From Myxococcus qinghaiensis (GTDB taxonomy: Bacteria; Myxococcota; Myxococcia; Myxococcales; Myxococcaceae): DNA of 64,000 bases. The notes below the pieces were generated by a model that was not told the DNA's origin, did no database searches, and saw only the letters and a program-made list of their open reading frames with translations. The stretch covers positions 588,791 to 652,790 of the forward strand of contig NZ_JAKCFA010000002.1 of the NCBI RefSeq assembly GCF_024198215.1. Reading direction: 5' to 3'. Below are positions 18,001 through 25,978 of this stretch, in pieces. Position 1 is the first letter of the stretch; every line of letters begins with the position of its first letter. A program made the translations under genes and the position numbers.

Positions 18001-20435
18001 CGCTGGAGACCGTGTTCACGCACGACCACTTCGGCCCGTCGTCACATCAGCAGCACGGCTTCTACGGCGCGCTGATTGTCGAGCCGAAGGGCTCCAAGTG
18101 GAGGGACCCTCGCACGGGCATCTACTACGGCTCGCGCGTGGCGGACGGTGGCCCGACGAGCTGGAACGCGGACATCATCACCGCGAACCCGGCCAACAGC
18201 TTCCGCGAGTTCGCCATCGCCTTCGCGGACTACGTGCCCCTCTACGACGAGTGCGGCAAGCCGGTGAACCCGCCCAACTACAAGGAGGACAAGCTGCCGT
18301 GGGCGGTCGGCTTCGAGACCACGCCCATGCCGGAGGCCATCAGCGCCGCGGACCCGGGCGGGATGACCATCAACTACCACAACGAGCCCATCCCCCACCG
18401 CATCTCCAGTCGCATCAGCTGTAGCGACCGCGTGCAGCGCAGCGGGGCGCGCGGAGACATGGCCAACGTCTTCCGCTCGGACATCCACGGCGACCCGTAC
18501 ACGCCGGTGATGTACGGCAACCCGGGCGACAACGTCCGCATCCGGCTCATCCAGGGCTCGCAGGAGGAGCAGCACTCCTTCACCCTGCACGGCAACAAGT
18601 GGCTCAAGGAGCTGTATGAGCCGGACAGCGGCTACTACAACGCGCAGGCCATCGGCATCTCGGAGAAGTTCGAGTTCAACCTGACCGGCGGCCTGCCGCA
18701 GATCATCGGCCCGTACGAGACGGCGGACTACATGTACATGAGCGCTTCCACGGGTGACCTGTGGAACGGCATGTGGGGCATCCTCCGGACGACCAAGAAC
18801 CGGCTGCGCAACACCCGCACCCTGGCGGACGTGGCCCTGCTGGCCGCGGACGAGAACCCGAAGCTCCAGACGGTTGCCGTGGGTGCGGCGAACGGAGAGG
18901 CGCAGCCCTACCCTCCGTTCAACCTGTTGGACCTGCCCGAGGAGGCGGGATTGGAGGAGATGGACCCGGAGAAGGAGGGCGACTCCATCCAGGACTCCTA
19001 CGAGGTGGACGAGACGGGCAAGCCGGTGAAGCAGCGCACCGTCGAGCACGTCATGGCCGACCGCGAGGGGATGATCCGCGTCGACAAGGACCTGGTCCTC
19101 CAATACGAGGCGGCCCAGTGGTTCGGCATCAAACCCATCAAGACGGACTCGTGTCCGAAGAGCGCGAAGGTGCGGCTGTACCGGGTCTCCGCCATCGACG
19201 CGAAGAACCACATCGCGGGCAAGCGGCTCGTCTACAACGACCGGTACAAAATCTACGACCCGGACGCCATCATCTTCGCGCAGGACGCGCACCTGCCAGC
19301 GCTGAAGGCCGGCACGCGCAAGCCGGAGCCGCTCATCCTCAGGGCCCGCGCGGGTGAGTGCATCCAGGTCATCCTGACCAACCGGCTGCCCTCCAGCACG
19401 CTGCCGAAGTCGCACATCTGGGCGCACCACTCGGCCATCACCTCGCGCTTCAACGTCAACCAGGTGCGGATGTCGAACCACGTGTCGCTGCATCCGCAGC
19501 TCGTCAACTACGACGTCAACGTGGACGACGGCGCCAACGTGGGCCTCAACGCGGTGCAGACGGTTCCGCCCGGCGGCACGCGCACGTATCGGTGGTTCGC
19601 CGGTGAGTTCAAGAGCTCGCCGTTCGGCACATCGTTCCCCTGGGGCCGCAGGACGCCCATGGAGTTCGGCATCGTCAACCTGCGCAACATGGCGGACGTG
19701 GTGAACCACGGCATGCACGGCGCCATCGGCGCGCTCATCATCGAGCCCACCGACGCCTCGTGGACGGCGGACCCCGGCACCGAGGCCCAGGCCTACGTCT
19801 CGTACACGCGGGCCGACGGCAGTCCGGAGACGTTCCGCGAGTTCGTCGCGCTGTTCCAGGACGACCTGGGCCTGCACAGCGACGACTCCACCTTCTGGGA
19901 CACGGATGGACTGGAGAGTGGCACGGCGCTGCGCAACACGTCGGGCATCGACGACTCGCAGGACACGGGCCAGAAGGGCTTCAACTACCGCACCGAGCCC
20001 TTGTGGGCCCGGCTGGGAGTGCCTCCGCAGACGAGTCCGGAGGCCATCAACGACTTCGACCTGCGAGACATCCTCAACTCCAATCCGCACGGGGACCCGG
20101 CCACGCCGGTGTTCCAGGCGAAGGTGGGCGACCCGCTGCGCTGGCGGTTCGGCCATCCCTCCGGCCACTCGCGTCAGCACGCCATCTCCATGCATGGCGC
20201 GGAGTGGCGCCGCAACCCGTGGCTCGCGGGCAGCCAGTCGCGCGTCATGGGGCCCAACGCCACCTCGCCCATCATCTCCACGCAGGGCGGCGCGTCGGTG
20301 ATGCAGTCGTACACGATGATTCCCGAGTACGGAGCCGGTGGCGCCTCCAGCGTCAAGGGCGACTACATGTACCGCGACCACGCCAGCTTCCTGTGGAGCG
20401 GCGGCGGTCTGTGGGGCGTGTACCGGGTGCAGTAG
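15096..20435 (+). CDS. Giant three-unit multicopper oxidase, lipoprotein-like
   Basis: 1779 residues from a GTG; an ATG at 15162 (residue 23) is an equally plausible start. The hydrophobic signal FGRSVLGAALLFGLSC ends in a Cys that could be lipidated (imperfect lipobox). Three internal repeats each contain a G-[DE]-C-[IL] strand (residues ~148, 842 and 1421) and end in a [GM]-x-W-[AG]-[LIV] strand (to ~590, ~1230 and 1779). Copper motifs: unit 1 has intact C (HVFHLHAH, 517-524) and D (HHCHLYPHFAQGM, 570-582) but degenerate A/B (HIQ at 242, HSM at 287); unit 2 has intact A (HIH, 873) and B (THDH, 976) but lost Cys/His in C/D; unit 3 is degenerate throughout. Size and layout resemble large bacterial Mn(II)-oxidising multicopper oxidases (MofA type); the metal substrate is inferred, not shown. 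Confidence 0.85.
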   Translation: MSSIQKRQQPGGKSLSGGRVAPMFGRSVLGAALLFGLSCQPEGSTSTATSAEASGHQPMAPTQEKAVGSSPQAVAEPTCSRTILADVVALDQVYTYNRLGSFNPTGMIYALKEDVEAIDSRRPAGPGNARLKTSKRPRPLTLRANVGDCLHVKFFNWLAPTRSAIPSPEQSQPGPSKAGGSTTLSILRKLLPLWGWTPTYDPVQSLIKREAVGGRWFWLGEELEAENDHRDNSPATRHASIHIQGLQYRNILSDGANVGYNPSSLVPSGGTFDYQWYADHEGVFFFHSMGASFGGEGDGGSTAQGLFGAVNVEPAGSTWYRSKVSEGVLKAVTTGTNPDGTPLIQYNAVDGTGRPHLAILDSSRKIRHGDLEAIITGYTSTSVGTKTSIDQGHFRELTAIYHDEIKAVQAFDELEWNPTFHSVRDGFGVNYGVAGLGAELMANRAKIGPTKDCVTCEYEEFFLESWANGDPAMNVEKDSSGKAVAALYPDDPSNVHHSYLGDPVRIRNIHAGPAETHVFHLHAHQWKYSPAAQDSNYLDSQTIGPGSAFTYDINFGGSGNRNLTVGDSIHHCHLYPHFAQGMWALWRVHDVFEAGTKDRVLPDAEIKNGTPNPAVIPIPSRALPPMPTYVATTVSTPSGLKPRPAFPGYPFYIPGMPGRRTPQAPLDLEFDGGLPRHIVTNAVGPVAYGNSGRFDVDPTALNIKLLPQAGTPTEQAAMSFHSGGFPSSAGVTAPSIIPLHNDPVFAETVKYYPAYTALGGTGKFLVNGRPPVAGAPFADPCPARTTKRNYRATYLQIAMQRVNRAGWHDPQARLMVLNEDVAATQDGKRAPEPFFFRAESGECINFYATNLIPAHLAPDDFQIYTPTDVIGQHIHLVKFDVTAADGAGNGWNYEDGTLSAETVAHRIHLANAAGGAFVADGNVGETGARTYLTAPASHPRIPRAPGTAQTSVQRWWADPLLTDSNKEHPLETVFTHDHFGPSSHQQHGFYGALIVEPKGSKWRDPRTGIYYGSRVADGGPTSWNADIITANPANSFREFAIAFADYVPLYDECGKPVNPPNYKEDKLPWAVGFETTPMPEAISAADPGGMTINYHNEPIPHRISSRISCSDRVQRSGARGDMANVFRSDIHGDPYTPVMYGNPGDNVRIRLIQGSQEEQHSFTLHGNKWLKELYEPDSGYYNAQAIGISEKFEFNLTGGLPQIIGPYETADYMYMSASTGDLWNGMWGILRTTKNRLRNTRTLADVALLAADENPKLQTVAVGAANGEAQPYPPFNLLDLPEEAGLEEMDPEKEGDSIQDSYEVDETGKPVKQRTVEHVMADREGMIRVDKDLVLQYEAAQWFGIKPIKTDSCPKSAKVRLYRVSAIDAKNHIAGKRLVYNDRYKIYDPDAIIFAQDAHLPALKAGTRKPEPLILRARAGECIQVILTNRLPSSTLPKSHIWAHHSAITSRFNVNQVRMSNHVSLHPQLVNYDVNVDDGANVGLNAVQTVPPGGTRTYRWFAGEFKSSPFGTSFPWGRRTPMEFGIVNLRNMADVVNHGMHGAIGALIIEPTDASWTADPGTEAQAYVSYTRADGSPETFREFVALFQDDLGLHSDDSTFWDTDGLESGTALRNTSGIDDSQDTGQKGFNYRTEPLWARLGVPPQTSPEAINDFDLRDILNSNPHGDPATPVFQAKVGDPLRWRFGHPSGHSRQHAISMHGAEWRRNPWLAGSQSRVMGPNATSPIISTQGGASVMQSYTMIPEYGAGGASSVKGDYMYRDHASFLWSGGGLWGVYRVQ

Positions 20436-20514
20436 CGGTGACGTAGCGCCAGGGCGACGCGGCCGGGACATGGCCGCGTCGTCCCCTCTTCTCCAGTCCT
20501 TGGATGTGCCCACC

Positions 20515-22503
20515 ATGCGCAAGAGCCTTGCCGTCCTCACCCTGGGCGTGTTGTCCCTGGGAGCCCTCGCCAGCGTTGGCTGGAAGCTCCTTTCGCGCGA
20601 AGAGCCGGTCCTCCCCGAGCCCGCGCCACCACTGCTCCCCGCCCCGCCCCCCGTCTTGGCCGAGCGCGAGGGTGTCTCCGTGCGCTTCGACCTGGCGCTG
20701 AGCGCGCGTCCCCGAGAGGCGACCAAGGGCGCGCCGCTCCAGGGCACCGCGCGCTTCGTCCTGTCGGACGCGAAGTCCGGTGCGCCCCTCCAGGACCGGC
20801 GCGTACTGGGATGGATGTCCCTGCGCGAGCCCGACGCGGCGCCCATGGATGACGCGGCCTGCAAGGAGCGCGTGAAGACGTACCTGGGTGGCCTGCTATC
20901 CGCGCGCGCGGAGGTGGACCTGAATGCCTACTGGTTCATCACGCTGAACCATGACCAGACGCTGTCGGTCATCAACCCGCAGATCTCCTTCGACCGCACC
21001 AAGCTGCACAGCCTGGTCTCCGTGGGTGGCGAGGTGGCGGACTGGGCTCTGCTGACGGACCGCTCCGCGCTCTACGTGACGGTGCCCTCCGGCAACTCCG
21101 TGTCCGTGGTGGACCTTCAGCGCTTCCTCACGACACGCACGGTGCGCGTGGGCAAGAGCCCCGGCCGCGTCGTCGTGGCGCCGGATGGGCGCACCGCGTG
21201 GGTGAGCAACGATGGCGATGGCACGGTGAGCGTCATCGACACCGCCGCCCATGCCGAAGAAGGGACGCTCGAAGTGGGCGCGGGCCGCCACGAGGTGACC
21301 TTCTCCGACGAGGGGCGCACCGCCTGGCTCACCAGCACGGAGGCCGACGTGCTCACCGCCGTGGACGTGGCCTCTCGCAAGGTGCTGGGCACGGTGCAGG
21401 TGGGTCCGGGCGCGGGCGATGTCGCCTGGAGTCCGGTGGCTCGCGCCGTCTTCGTGGCCCAGCCCCGCTCGAATGAGGTGCTGGTGGTGGACCCGGCGAG
21501 CCGCGAGGTGTCCCGTCGCATTGCCGTCAAGCCGGGGCTGGGCGCGCTGCGGTTCGACCGGACCGGGCGCTGGGCCTTCCTGCTGCATTCCGAGGCGGGC
21601 ACGGTGGACATCATCGACGCGGCCCGGAGCCAGGTGGCCCACACGTTGACTGGGTTCTCTGCGCCGGACTCGGTCGTCTTCACCGACGCCTTTGCCTATG
21701 TGCGCAACACCTCTACGGGACGCGTGTCGCTGGTGGAGTTGAGGACGCTGGAGGGCGCAGGCACGCCATCGGTGGTGAACGTCACCATGGGCCAGCGCGC
21801 GCCGGAGGAGTCGCGGGGGTTGGGCCGCTCGGACCCCATCGCCGCGCTGCCCGAGGGCAACGGCGTCATCGTCGCTGGCACCGCGGACCGCGCGCTCTTC
21901 CTCTACCAGGAGGGCATGATGGCTCCGCGCGGCACGCACTTGAACTACGGCCGTGAGCCTCGGGCGGTGCTGGTGCTGGACCGCTCGCTGCGCGAAGTGG
22001 AGGCGGGCACCTACTCCGCCACCACCACGGTTCGGGAGAACGGCACGTACGACGTGGCGTTCCTGCTCGACAACCCGCGCGCCATCGTTTGCATGGAGTG
22101 GAAGGTGGGCGGCGTTCCGGAGGACGCGGCGTTCGCGAAGAAGCTCCCGTTGAAGCTGACGGCCGGGTTCGACGCCACGCGCATCCTCACCGCCGGCACC
22201 ACGACGCCACTGCGCTTCAAGCTGGAGCCCACGCAGGGCCACGGGAGTCCTCCCGTGAGTCCCGAGGAGATTCGCGTCCTCCTGTTCAAGACGCCTGGCA
22301 CCTGGCAGTTGCGCACCGAGCCTCGGCGCATCGCCGAGGGCGAGTTCGAGGTGGACTTCACCCCGCCGTCAGCGGGCCAGTACAAGTTCGTGGTGGGCGT
22401 CGAGAGTCGCGGCATCGACCTGGGCCGCCTGCCGCACTTCACCTTCGGCGTCGATGAGGCTCCGGCCCCGGCGACCGCTTCCGCCTCCGAGGTCCACCGA
22501 TGA
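20515..22503 (+). CDS. Membrane-anchored YVTN/YncE-type beta-propeller protein
   Basis: 662 residues from the ATG at 20515 (an in-frame ATG at 20470 is possible but has no ribosome site). An N-terminal anchor (MRKSLAVLTLGVLSLGALASV) and Pro-rich linker lead to an Ig-like N-terminal region and then about seven propeller blades with repeated P-D-G-R-x-A-W-V and V-x-V-[IV]-D strands (residues ~130-430). A C-terminal ~170-residue beta-sandwich resembles FixH/YtkA-like domains. Starts 79 bp after the oxidase and overlaps the SCO gene by 4 bp (ATGA), so it belongs to this operon. Likely an extracytoplasmic binding or scaffold protein; no haem motif was seen. Confidence 0.8.
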   Translation: MRKSLAVLTLGVLSLGALASVGWKLLSREEPVLPEPAPPLLPAPPPVLAEREGVSVRFDLALSARPREATKGAPLQGTARFVLSDAKSGAPLQDRRVLGWMSLREPDAAPMDDAACKERVKTYLGGLLSARAEVDLNAYWFITLNHDQTLSVINPQISFDRTKLHSLVSVGGEVADWALLTDRSALYVTVPSGNSVSVVDLQRFLTTRTVRVGKSPGRVVVAPDGRTAWVSNDGDGTVSVIDTAAHAEEGTLEVGAGRHEVTFSDEGRTAWLTSTEADVLTAVDVASRKVLGTVQVGPGAGDVAWSPVARAVFVAQPRSNEVLVVDPASREVSRRIAVKPGLGALRFDRTGRWAFLLHSEAGTVDIIDAARSQVAHTLTGFSAPDSVVFTDAFAYVRNTSTGRVSLVELRTLEGAGTPSVVNVTMGQRAPEESRGLGRSDPIAALPEGNGVIVAGTADRALFLYQEGMMAPRGTHLNYGREPRAVLVLDRSLREVEAGTYSATTTVRENGTYDVAFLLDNPRAIVCMEWKVGGVPEDAAFAKKLPLKLTAGFDATRILTAGTTTPLRFKLEPTQGHGSPPVSPEEIRVLLFKTPGTWQLRTEPRRIAEGEFEVDFTPPSAGQYKFVVGVESRGIDLGRLPHFTFGVDEAPAPATASASEVHR

Positions 22504-23633
22504 AGCCCTGTCTGTCGTCGCGCTCGAACCTCGTCGTCCTCGTGCTGGGGCTCATGGGAGGGCTGCCGGTGTCGGCGCAGGAGGTCGCCGTGCCCGCGCC
22601 CAAGCCCAAGGCAGCGACGTCATTGGACGTGGAGGTCCCTGATGTGGAGCTGGTGGACCAGACGGGCCGCGCGGTGAAGCTGTGGACGGACCTGGTCCGG
22701 GGCCAGACGGTGGCCATCAACTTCATCTTCACGCGCTGCAAGACCATCTGTTCGCCGATGACGGCGACCGTGGCGCGCGTGCAGAAGGAGCTGGGGCCCA
22801 GGAGCAACGTGCGCTTCATCTCAATCACCCTGGACGTGGCCAACGACACGCCCGAGCGCATGGCGAAGTTCGCCGAGCCCTTCAAGCCCGGCCCGGGCTG
22901 GTCCTTCCTCACGGGGGAGCCGGCGAAGGTGAAGCAGGCGCTGGTGGCGCTCGGAGGTTACGTGCCGGACAAGGAGGCGCATCGCCCCACCGTGCTCGTG
23001 GGCAACGCGGTGGCGGGCACGTGGACGCGCGTGGACGGGCTGGGGAGTCCCAGCGTCCTCCTCGCGGCGATTCGCGAGGCCCAGGCGGCTTCGGCGGGAC
23101 CTTCGGAGCTGGGGGCGACGGCGCAGACGGACGCGAGCGCGCAGGATGCCTCCGCCGAGAAGTACTTCACCAACACGGAGCTGGTGGACCAGCACGGCAA
23201 GACGCATCGGTTCTACGAGGACCTGGTGCGCGGACGGAAGGTGCTCATCAATTTCGCGTTCACCGCGTGCAAGGGCGCGTGTTCGCCCATCACGAAACAT
23301 CTGGCGCAGGTGCAGGAGAAGCTCGGCGGTCGCGTGGGCAAGGACATCACGATGATCACCCTCTCGGTGGACCCGGCCAACGACACGCCCAAGAGCCTGG
23401 GCACCTTCACCAAGAAGATGGGCGTGCGGCCCGGCTGGTACTTCCTCACGGGCGCGCGCGAGAACATCACCCTCGTGCTCAAGAAGCTGGGGGGCTACGT
23501 CGATGACCCGGATGCGCACAACACCACGCTGCTCATCGGCGATTCGGCCACGGGGATGTGGGTGAAGTCTCCAGCGATGGCGCAGGTGGAGAACATCGTC
23601 TACGCCGTCGAGCACCTGAACGACCCGAGGTAG
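22500..23633 (+). CDS. Tandem SCO1/SenC copper-binding protein
   Basis: 377 residues: an N-terminal signal segment, then two SCO1/SenC-type thioredoxin-fold domains (~45-195 and ~215-377). Each keeps a complete copper site: C-x3-C in TRCKTICSP with the distal His in EAHRPTVL, and C-x3-C in TACKGACSP with the distal His in DAHNTTLL. Single-domain SCO proteins deliver copper to oxidases or control redox state; two joined copies are unusual. The start overlaps the propeller gene's stop, and the stop is 4 bp from the cytochrome fusion gene. The context suggests copper loading of the giant oxidase. Confidence 0.9.
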   Translation: MKPCLSSRSNLVVLVLGLMGGLPVSAQEVAVPAPKPKAATSLDVEVPDVELVDQTGRAVKLWTDLVRGQTVAINFIFTRCKTICSPMTATVARVQKELGPRSNVRFISITLDVANDTPERMAKFAEPFKPGPGWSFLTGEPAKVKQALVALGGYVPDKEAHRPTVLVGNAVAGTWTRVDGLGSPSVLLAAIREAQAASAGPSELGATAQTDASAQDASAEKYFTNTELVDQHGKTHRFYEDLVRGRKVLINFAFTACKGACSPITKHLAQVQEKLGGRVGKDITMITLSVDPANDTPKSLGTFTKKMGVRPGWYFLTGARENITLVLKKLGGYVDDPDAHNTTLLIGDSATGMWVKSPAMAQVENIVYAVEHLNDPR

Positions 23634-23637
23634 CGAC

Positions 23638-25284
23638 ATGCCGAGGCAGCATGACGAAGCCCGCGCCGTCGACGTCTCGCGAGGTGCGAGCGTCGAGTCC
23701 CGTGGCGCTCCGTGGGTCTTGATGGTCCTGGCGTCGCTGTGGCTCGGCTGCAAGCAGGCGGAGTCGACGCCTGCTCCGGTGGATCCGCTGATGGCGAAGC
23801 GTGGGCGAAGCCTCTTCCAACGGGGCCAGAGTGTTCGGGGCAATCCCCTCATGGGCTTCCTCGCACCCGAGCGAGTGGAGCTGAGCGGCGAGGTGGCCGC
23901 CTGTGCTCGCTGTCATGGTCCTTCGGGTCGTGGGAGTCGCGAGGGTGGCGTGGAGGTGCCTGACATCACGCCGGGGGCGCTGGGACACTCGCGCGCTCGG
24001 GCGGTGGGGGCGCTGGAGGACCGCGCGCGTCCCGCATACTCGCGGACCACGTTGTTGCGCGCCATCACCCAGGGCATCTCCGCCAGCGGTCGAGAGCTGG
24101 GCGTGACGATGCCCCGGTACGCGCTGGACGATGCGGAGCGGGAGGAGCTGCTCGCATACCTGGGGCAGCTTGGCGAACATCCGGACCCGGGCGTCTCCCC
24201 CACGACCCTCTCAGTGGGCGCGGCGTTGCCCCTCACGGGAAGACGGGGCCCGCTGGGACAGGAAGCCGCGGCCGTGGTGCGCGCGGTGTTCGCGGACGTG
24301 AATGCCAGTGGCGGCATCTTCCGCAGGAAGCTGGAGTTGCTCGTCGAAGACGATGCCGCGCTCCATGCTCCGCAGAAAGCCACGCCTCCAGGCTCGGATG
24401 CCACCACGCGATTGCTGGACCGAGGAGTGCTCGCGCTGGTGGCCAGCATGCGTCGGGGACCGTTACCCTCCGACGCGAGACTCACCGAGGAAGGCGCGCC
24501 CCTCGTGCTCCCCCTCGCCTTGAACGGAGGCACCTCCGACGAGGACAGCCCCGTGTTCTTCCTCTACCCGGATGAGCCCGCGCTCGCTCGACTCGCGGTG
24601 CAGTCCCTCGCCGCCACTCGCGAGTCAGAGCTGCGACGCAAGCCACTGGTCATCGTCCACACGGGCGGCGATGAAGGCCAGGCCTGGGCACAAGCCGTGC
24701 GCGCGGAGACGACGCGCCGGGAGCTTCGCGCCCCCATGGAGCTGCTCCTCCCGGACGGCCCGCTCCCCGTGGAGCACTGGGCCTCCGCGCCACCACCCGC
24801 CGTGCTGTACGCGGGAACACCCGAGGGCCTCGACACCTTGCTGCGTGCCCTGGAGGCCCACGCCCCCACGGTGCGAGTCCTCGCACCGGCGAGCCTCGCC
24901 ATCCCCGAAGTGGTCGGCGCCTCCACGGGGCGCATCCACTTCCTCTACCCCGCCGGCCTCGGAGAACGAGCCCCTGAGTTCAAGGACTTCGCCGCGTTCA
25001 TGAAGCGACATGGCCTGGCGCCAGGACACACCTCGTTTCAGTTCGGCGCCTACGCCGCCGCGCGAGTCCTCGTGGAAGCCCTCACCCGCGCTGGCGCGGA
25101 GGTCACCCGAGCCAGCCTGACGCAACAACTGGAGACCCTGCGCGACTTCGACACGGGCGTCTCTCCCCCCGTCACCTTCGGCGTCAATCGCCGCGTGGGC
25201 GTGCAAGGTGGACAGCTCGCGGCGTTGGACCCCACCACGAATCAGCTCGTCCCAGTGTCTGACTGGATACCCCTGACACCCTAG
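23638..25284 (+). CDS. Cytochrome c fused to a periplasmic ligand-binding domain
   Basis: 548 residues. A hydrophobic signal ends near Cys38 (possible lipidation, imperfect lipobox). A c-type haem motif CARCH occupies residues 89-93, with a probable axial Met at 158 (VTMPRY) in a following helix; this is a class I cytochrome of about 110 residues. Residues ~190-540 resemble the Leu/Ile/Val-binding receptor family (GAALPLTGRRGPLGQEAAAV, later DVNASGG), the solute receptor of branched-chain amino-acid ABC systems. No ABC permease or ATPase is nearby. Fourth gene of the oxidase cluster; inference: electron transfer coupled to ligand sensing. Confidence 0.85.
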   Translation: MPRQHDEARAVDVSRGASVESRGAPWVLMVLASLWLGCKQAESTPAPVDPLMAKRGRSLFQRGQSVRGNPLMGFLAPERVELSGEVAACARCHGPSGRGSREGGVEVPDITPGALGHSRARAVGALEDRARPAYSRTTLLRAITQGISASGRELGVTMPRYALDDAEREELLAYLGQLGEHPDPGVSPTTLSVGAALPLTGRRGPLGQEAAAVVRAVFADVNASGGIFRRKLELLVEDDAALHAPQKATPPGSDATTRLLDRGVLALVASMRRGPLPSDARLTEEGAPLVLPLALNGGTSDEDSPVFFLYPDEPALARLAVQSLAATRESELRRKPLVIVHTGGDEGQAWAQAVRAETTRRELRAPMELLLPDGPLPVEHWASAPPPAVLYAGTPEGLDTLLRALEAHAPTVRVLAPASLAIPEVVGASTGRIHFLYPAGLGERAPEFKDFAAFMKRHGLAPGHTSFQFGAYAAARVLVEALTRAGAEVTRASLTQQLETLRDFDTGVSPPVTFGVNRRVGVQGGQLAALDPTTNQLVPVSDWIPLTP

Positions 25285-25308
25285 CGGTTGTGTGCGAGCG
25301 TCGGACGC

Positions 25309-25974
25309 ATGGCCCTGCCCCAGACCCGCTTCATCGAGACCACCCTGCGCTCGCCGCTGATGCAGTTGCCCGTTCGGACCGTGGTCTTCGAACTGGAGAA
25401 GGCGCGCGTGCTGCTATCACCCGCCTCGGTGCTCACCGCCGAGCAGCTCCAGGAAGCCGGCCCCGTCACCGACATCGTCGCCCCGAGCCTGATGCACACC
25501 GCGGGCATGAAGGCCGCCGCGAAGGCCCATCCGACGGCGCGACTCTGGGGACCCGTGGGTGTGAGGAAGAAGCTTCCCGAGCTGACGTGGCACGGCCAGC
25601 TCGATGGAGACCCCTGGCCCTTCGAGCGTGAGCTCTCACTGCATCCCCTCCAGGGGCTGCCGAAGCTGCGTGAGAGCGCGTTCCTGCACACCGCCTCGAA
25701 AGCGCTCTACCTGACCGACATGGTCTTCAACATCCCGGAGCCCAAGGGCCTCGCCGCCTGGCTGTTCTTCAGGACGTTCGGCACCTACCGCCGCTTCGCC
25801 GTGAGCAAACTGTTCCTCCGCTACGTCAAGGATTGGCCCGCGTTCGAGGACTCCATCGCGAAGCTCGCCGCGCTCGACTTCCAGCACGTGATTCCCTCGC
25901 ACGGAGACGCGGTGCTGAACGAGGGCAAGCCCAGGCTGCTCGCCGCGCTTCGCGAACGTCAACTGCCCGCCTGA
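25309..25974 (+). CDS. DUF4336-like protein (degenerate metallo-beta-lactamase fold)
   Basis: 221 residues from the ATG at 25309 (an in-frame TTG at 25288 is less likely). The sequence resembles DUF4336 proteins, which have a beta-lactamase-like fold; the metal motif HxHxDH is absent, with SLMHTAGM at the matching place, and a C-terminal PSHGDAVL strand retains one His. A paralogous family member occurs at 61995-62783. It follows the oxidase cluster after 24 bp and could be co-transcribed, but there is no functional link. It is convergent and only 4 bp from the sensor kinase stop. Confidence 0.65.
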   Translation: MALPQTRFIETTLRSPLMQLPVRTVVFELEKARVLLSPASVLTAEQLQEAGPVTDIVAPSLMHTAGMKAAAKAHPTARLWGPVGVRKKLPELTWHGQLDGDPWPFERELSLHPLQGLPKLRESAFLHTASKALYLTDMVFNIPEPKGLAAWLFFRTFGTYRRFAVSKLFLRYVKDWPAFEDSIAKLAALDFQHVIPSHGDAVLNEGKPRLLAALRERQLPA

Positions 25975-25978
25975 CGCC

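Noticed and set aside
15102..20864. Two long minus-strand frames opposite the oxidase and propeller genes
   Set aside because: Arg/Val/His-rich, no motifs, and opposite to strongly supported genes with copper motifs.
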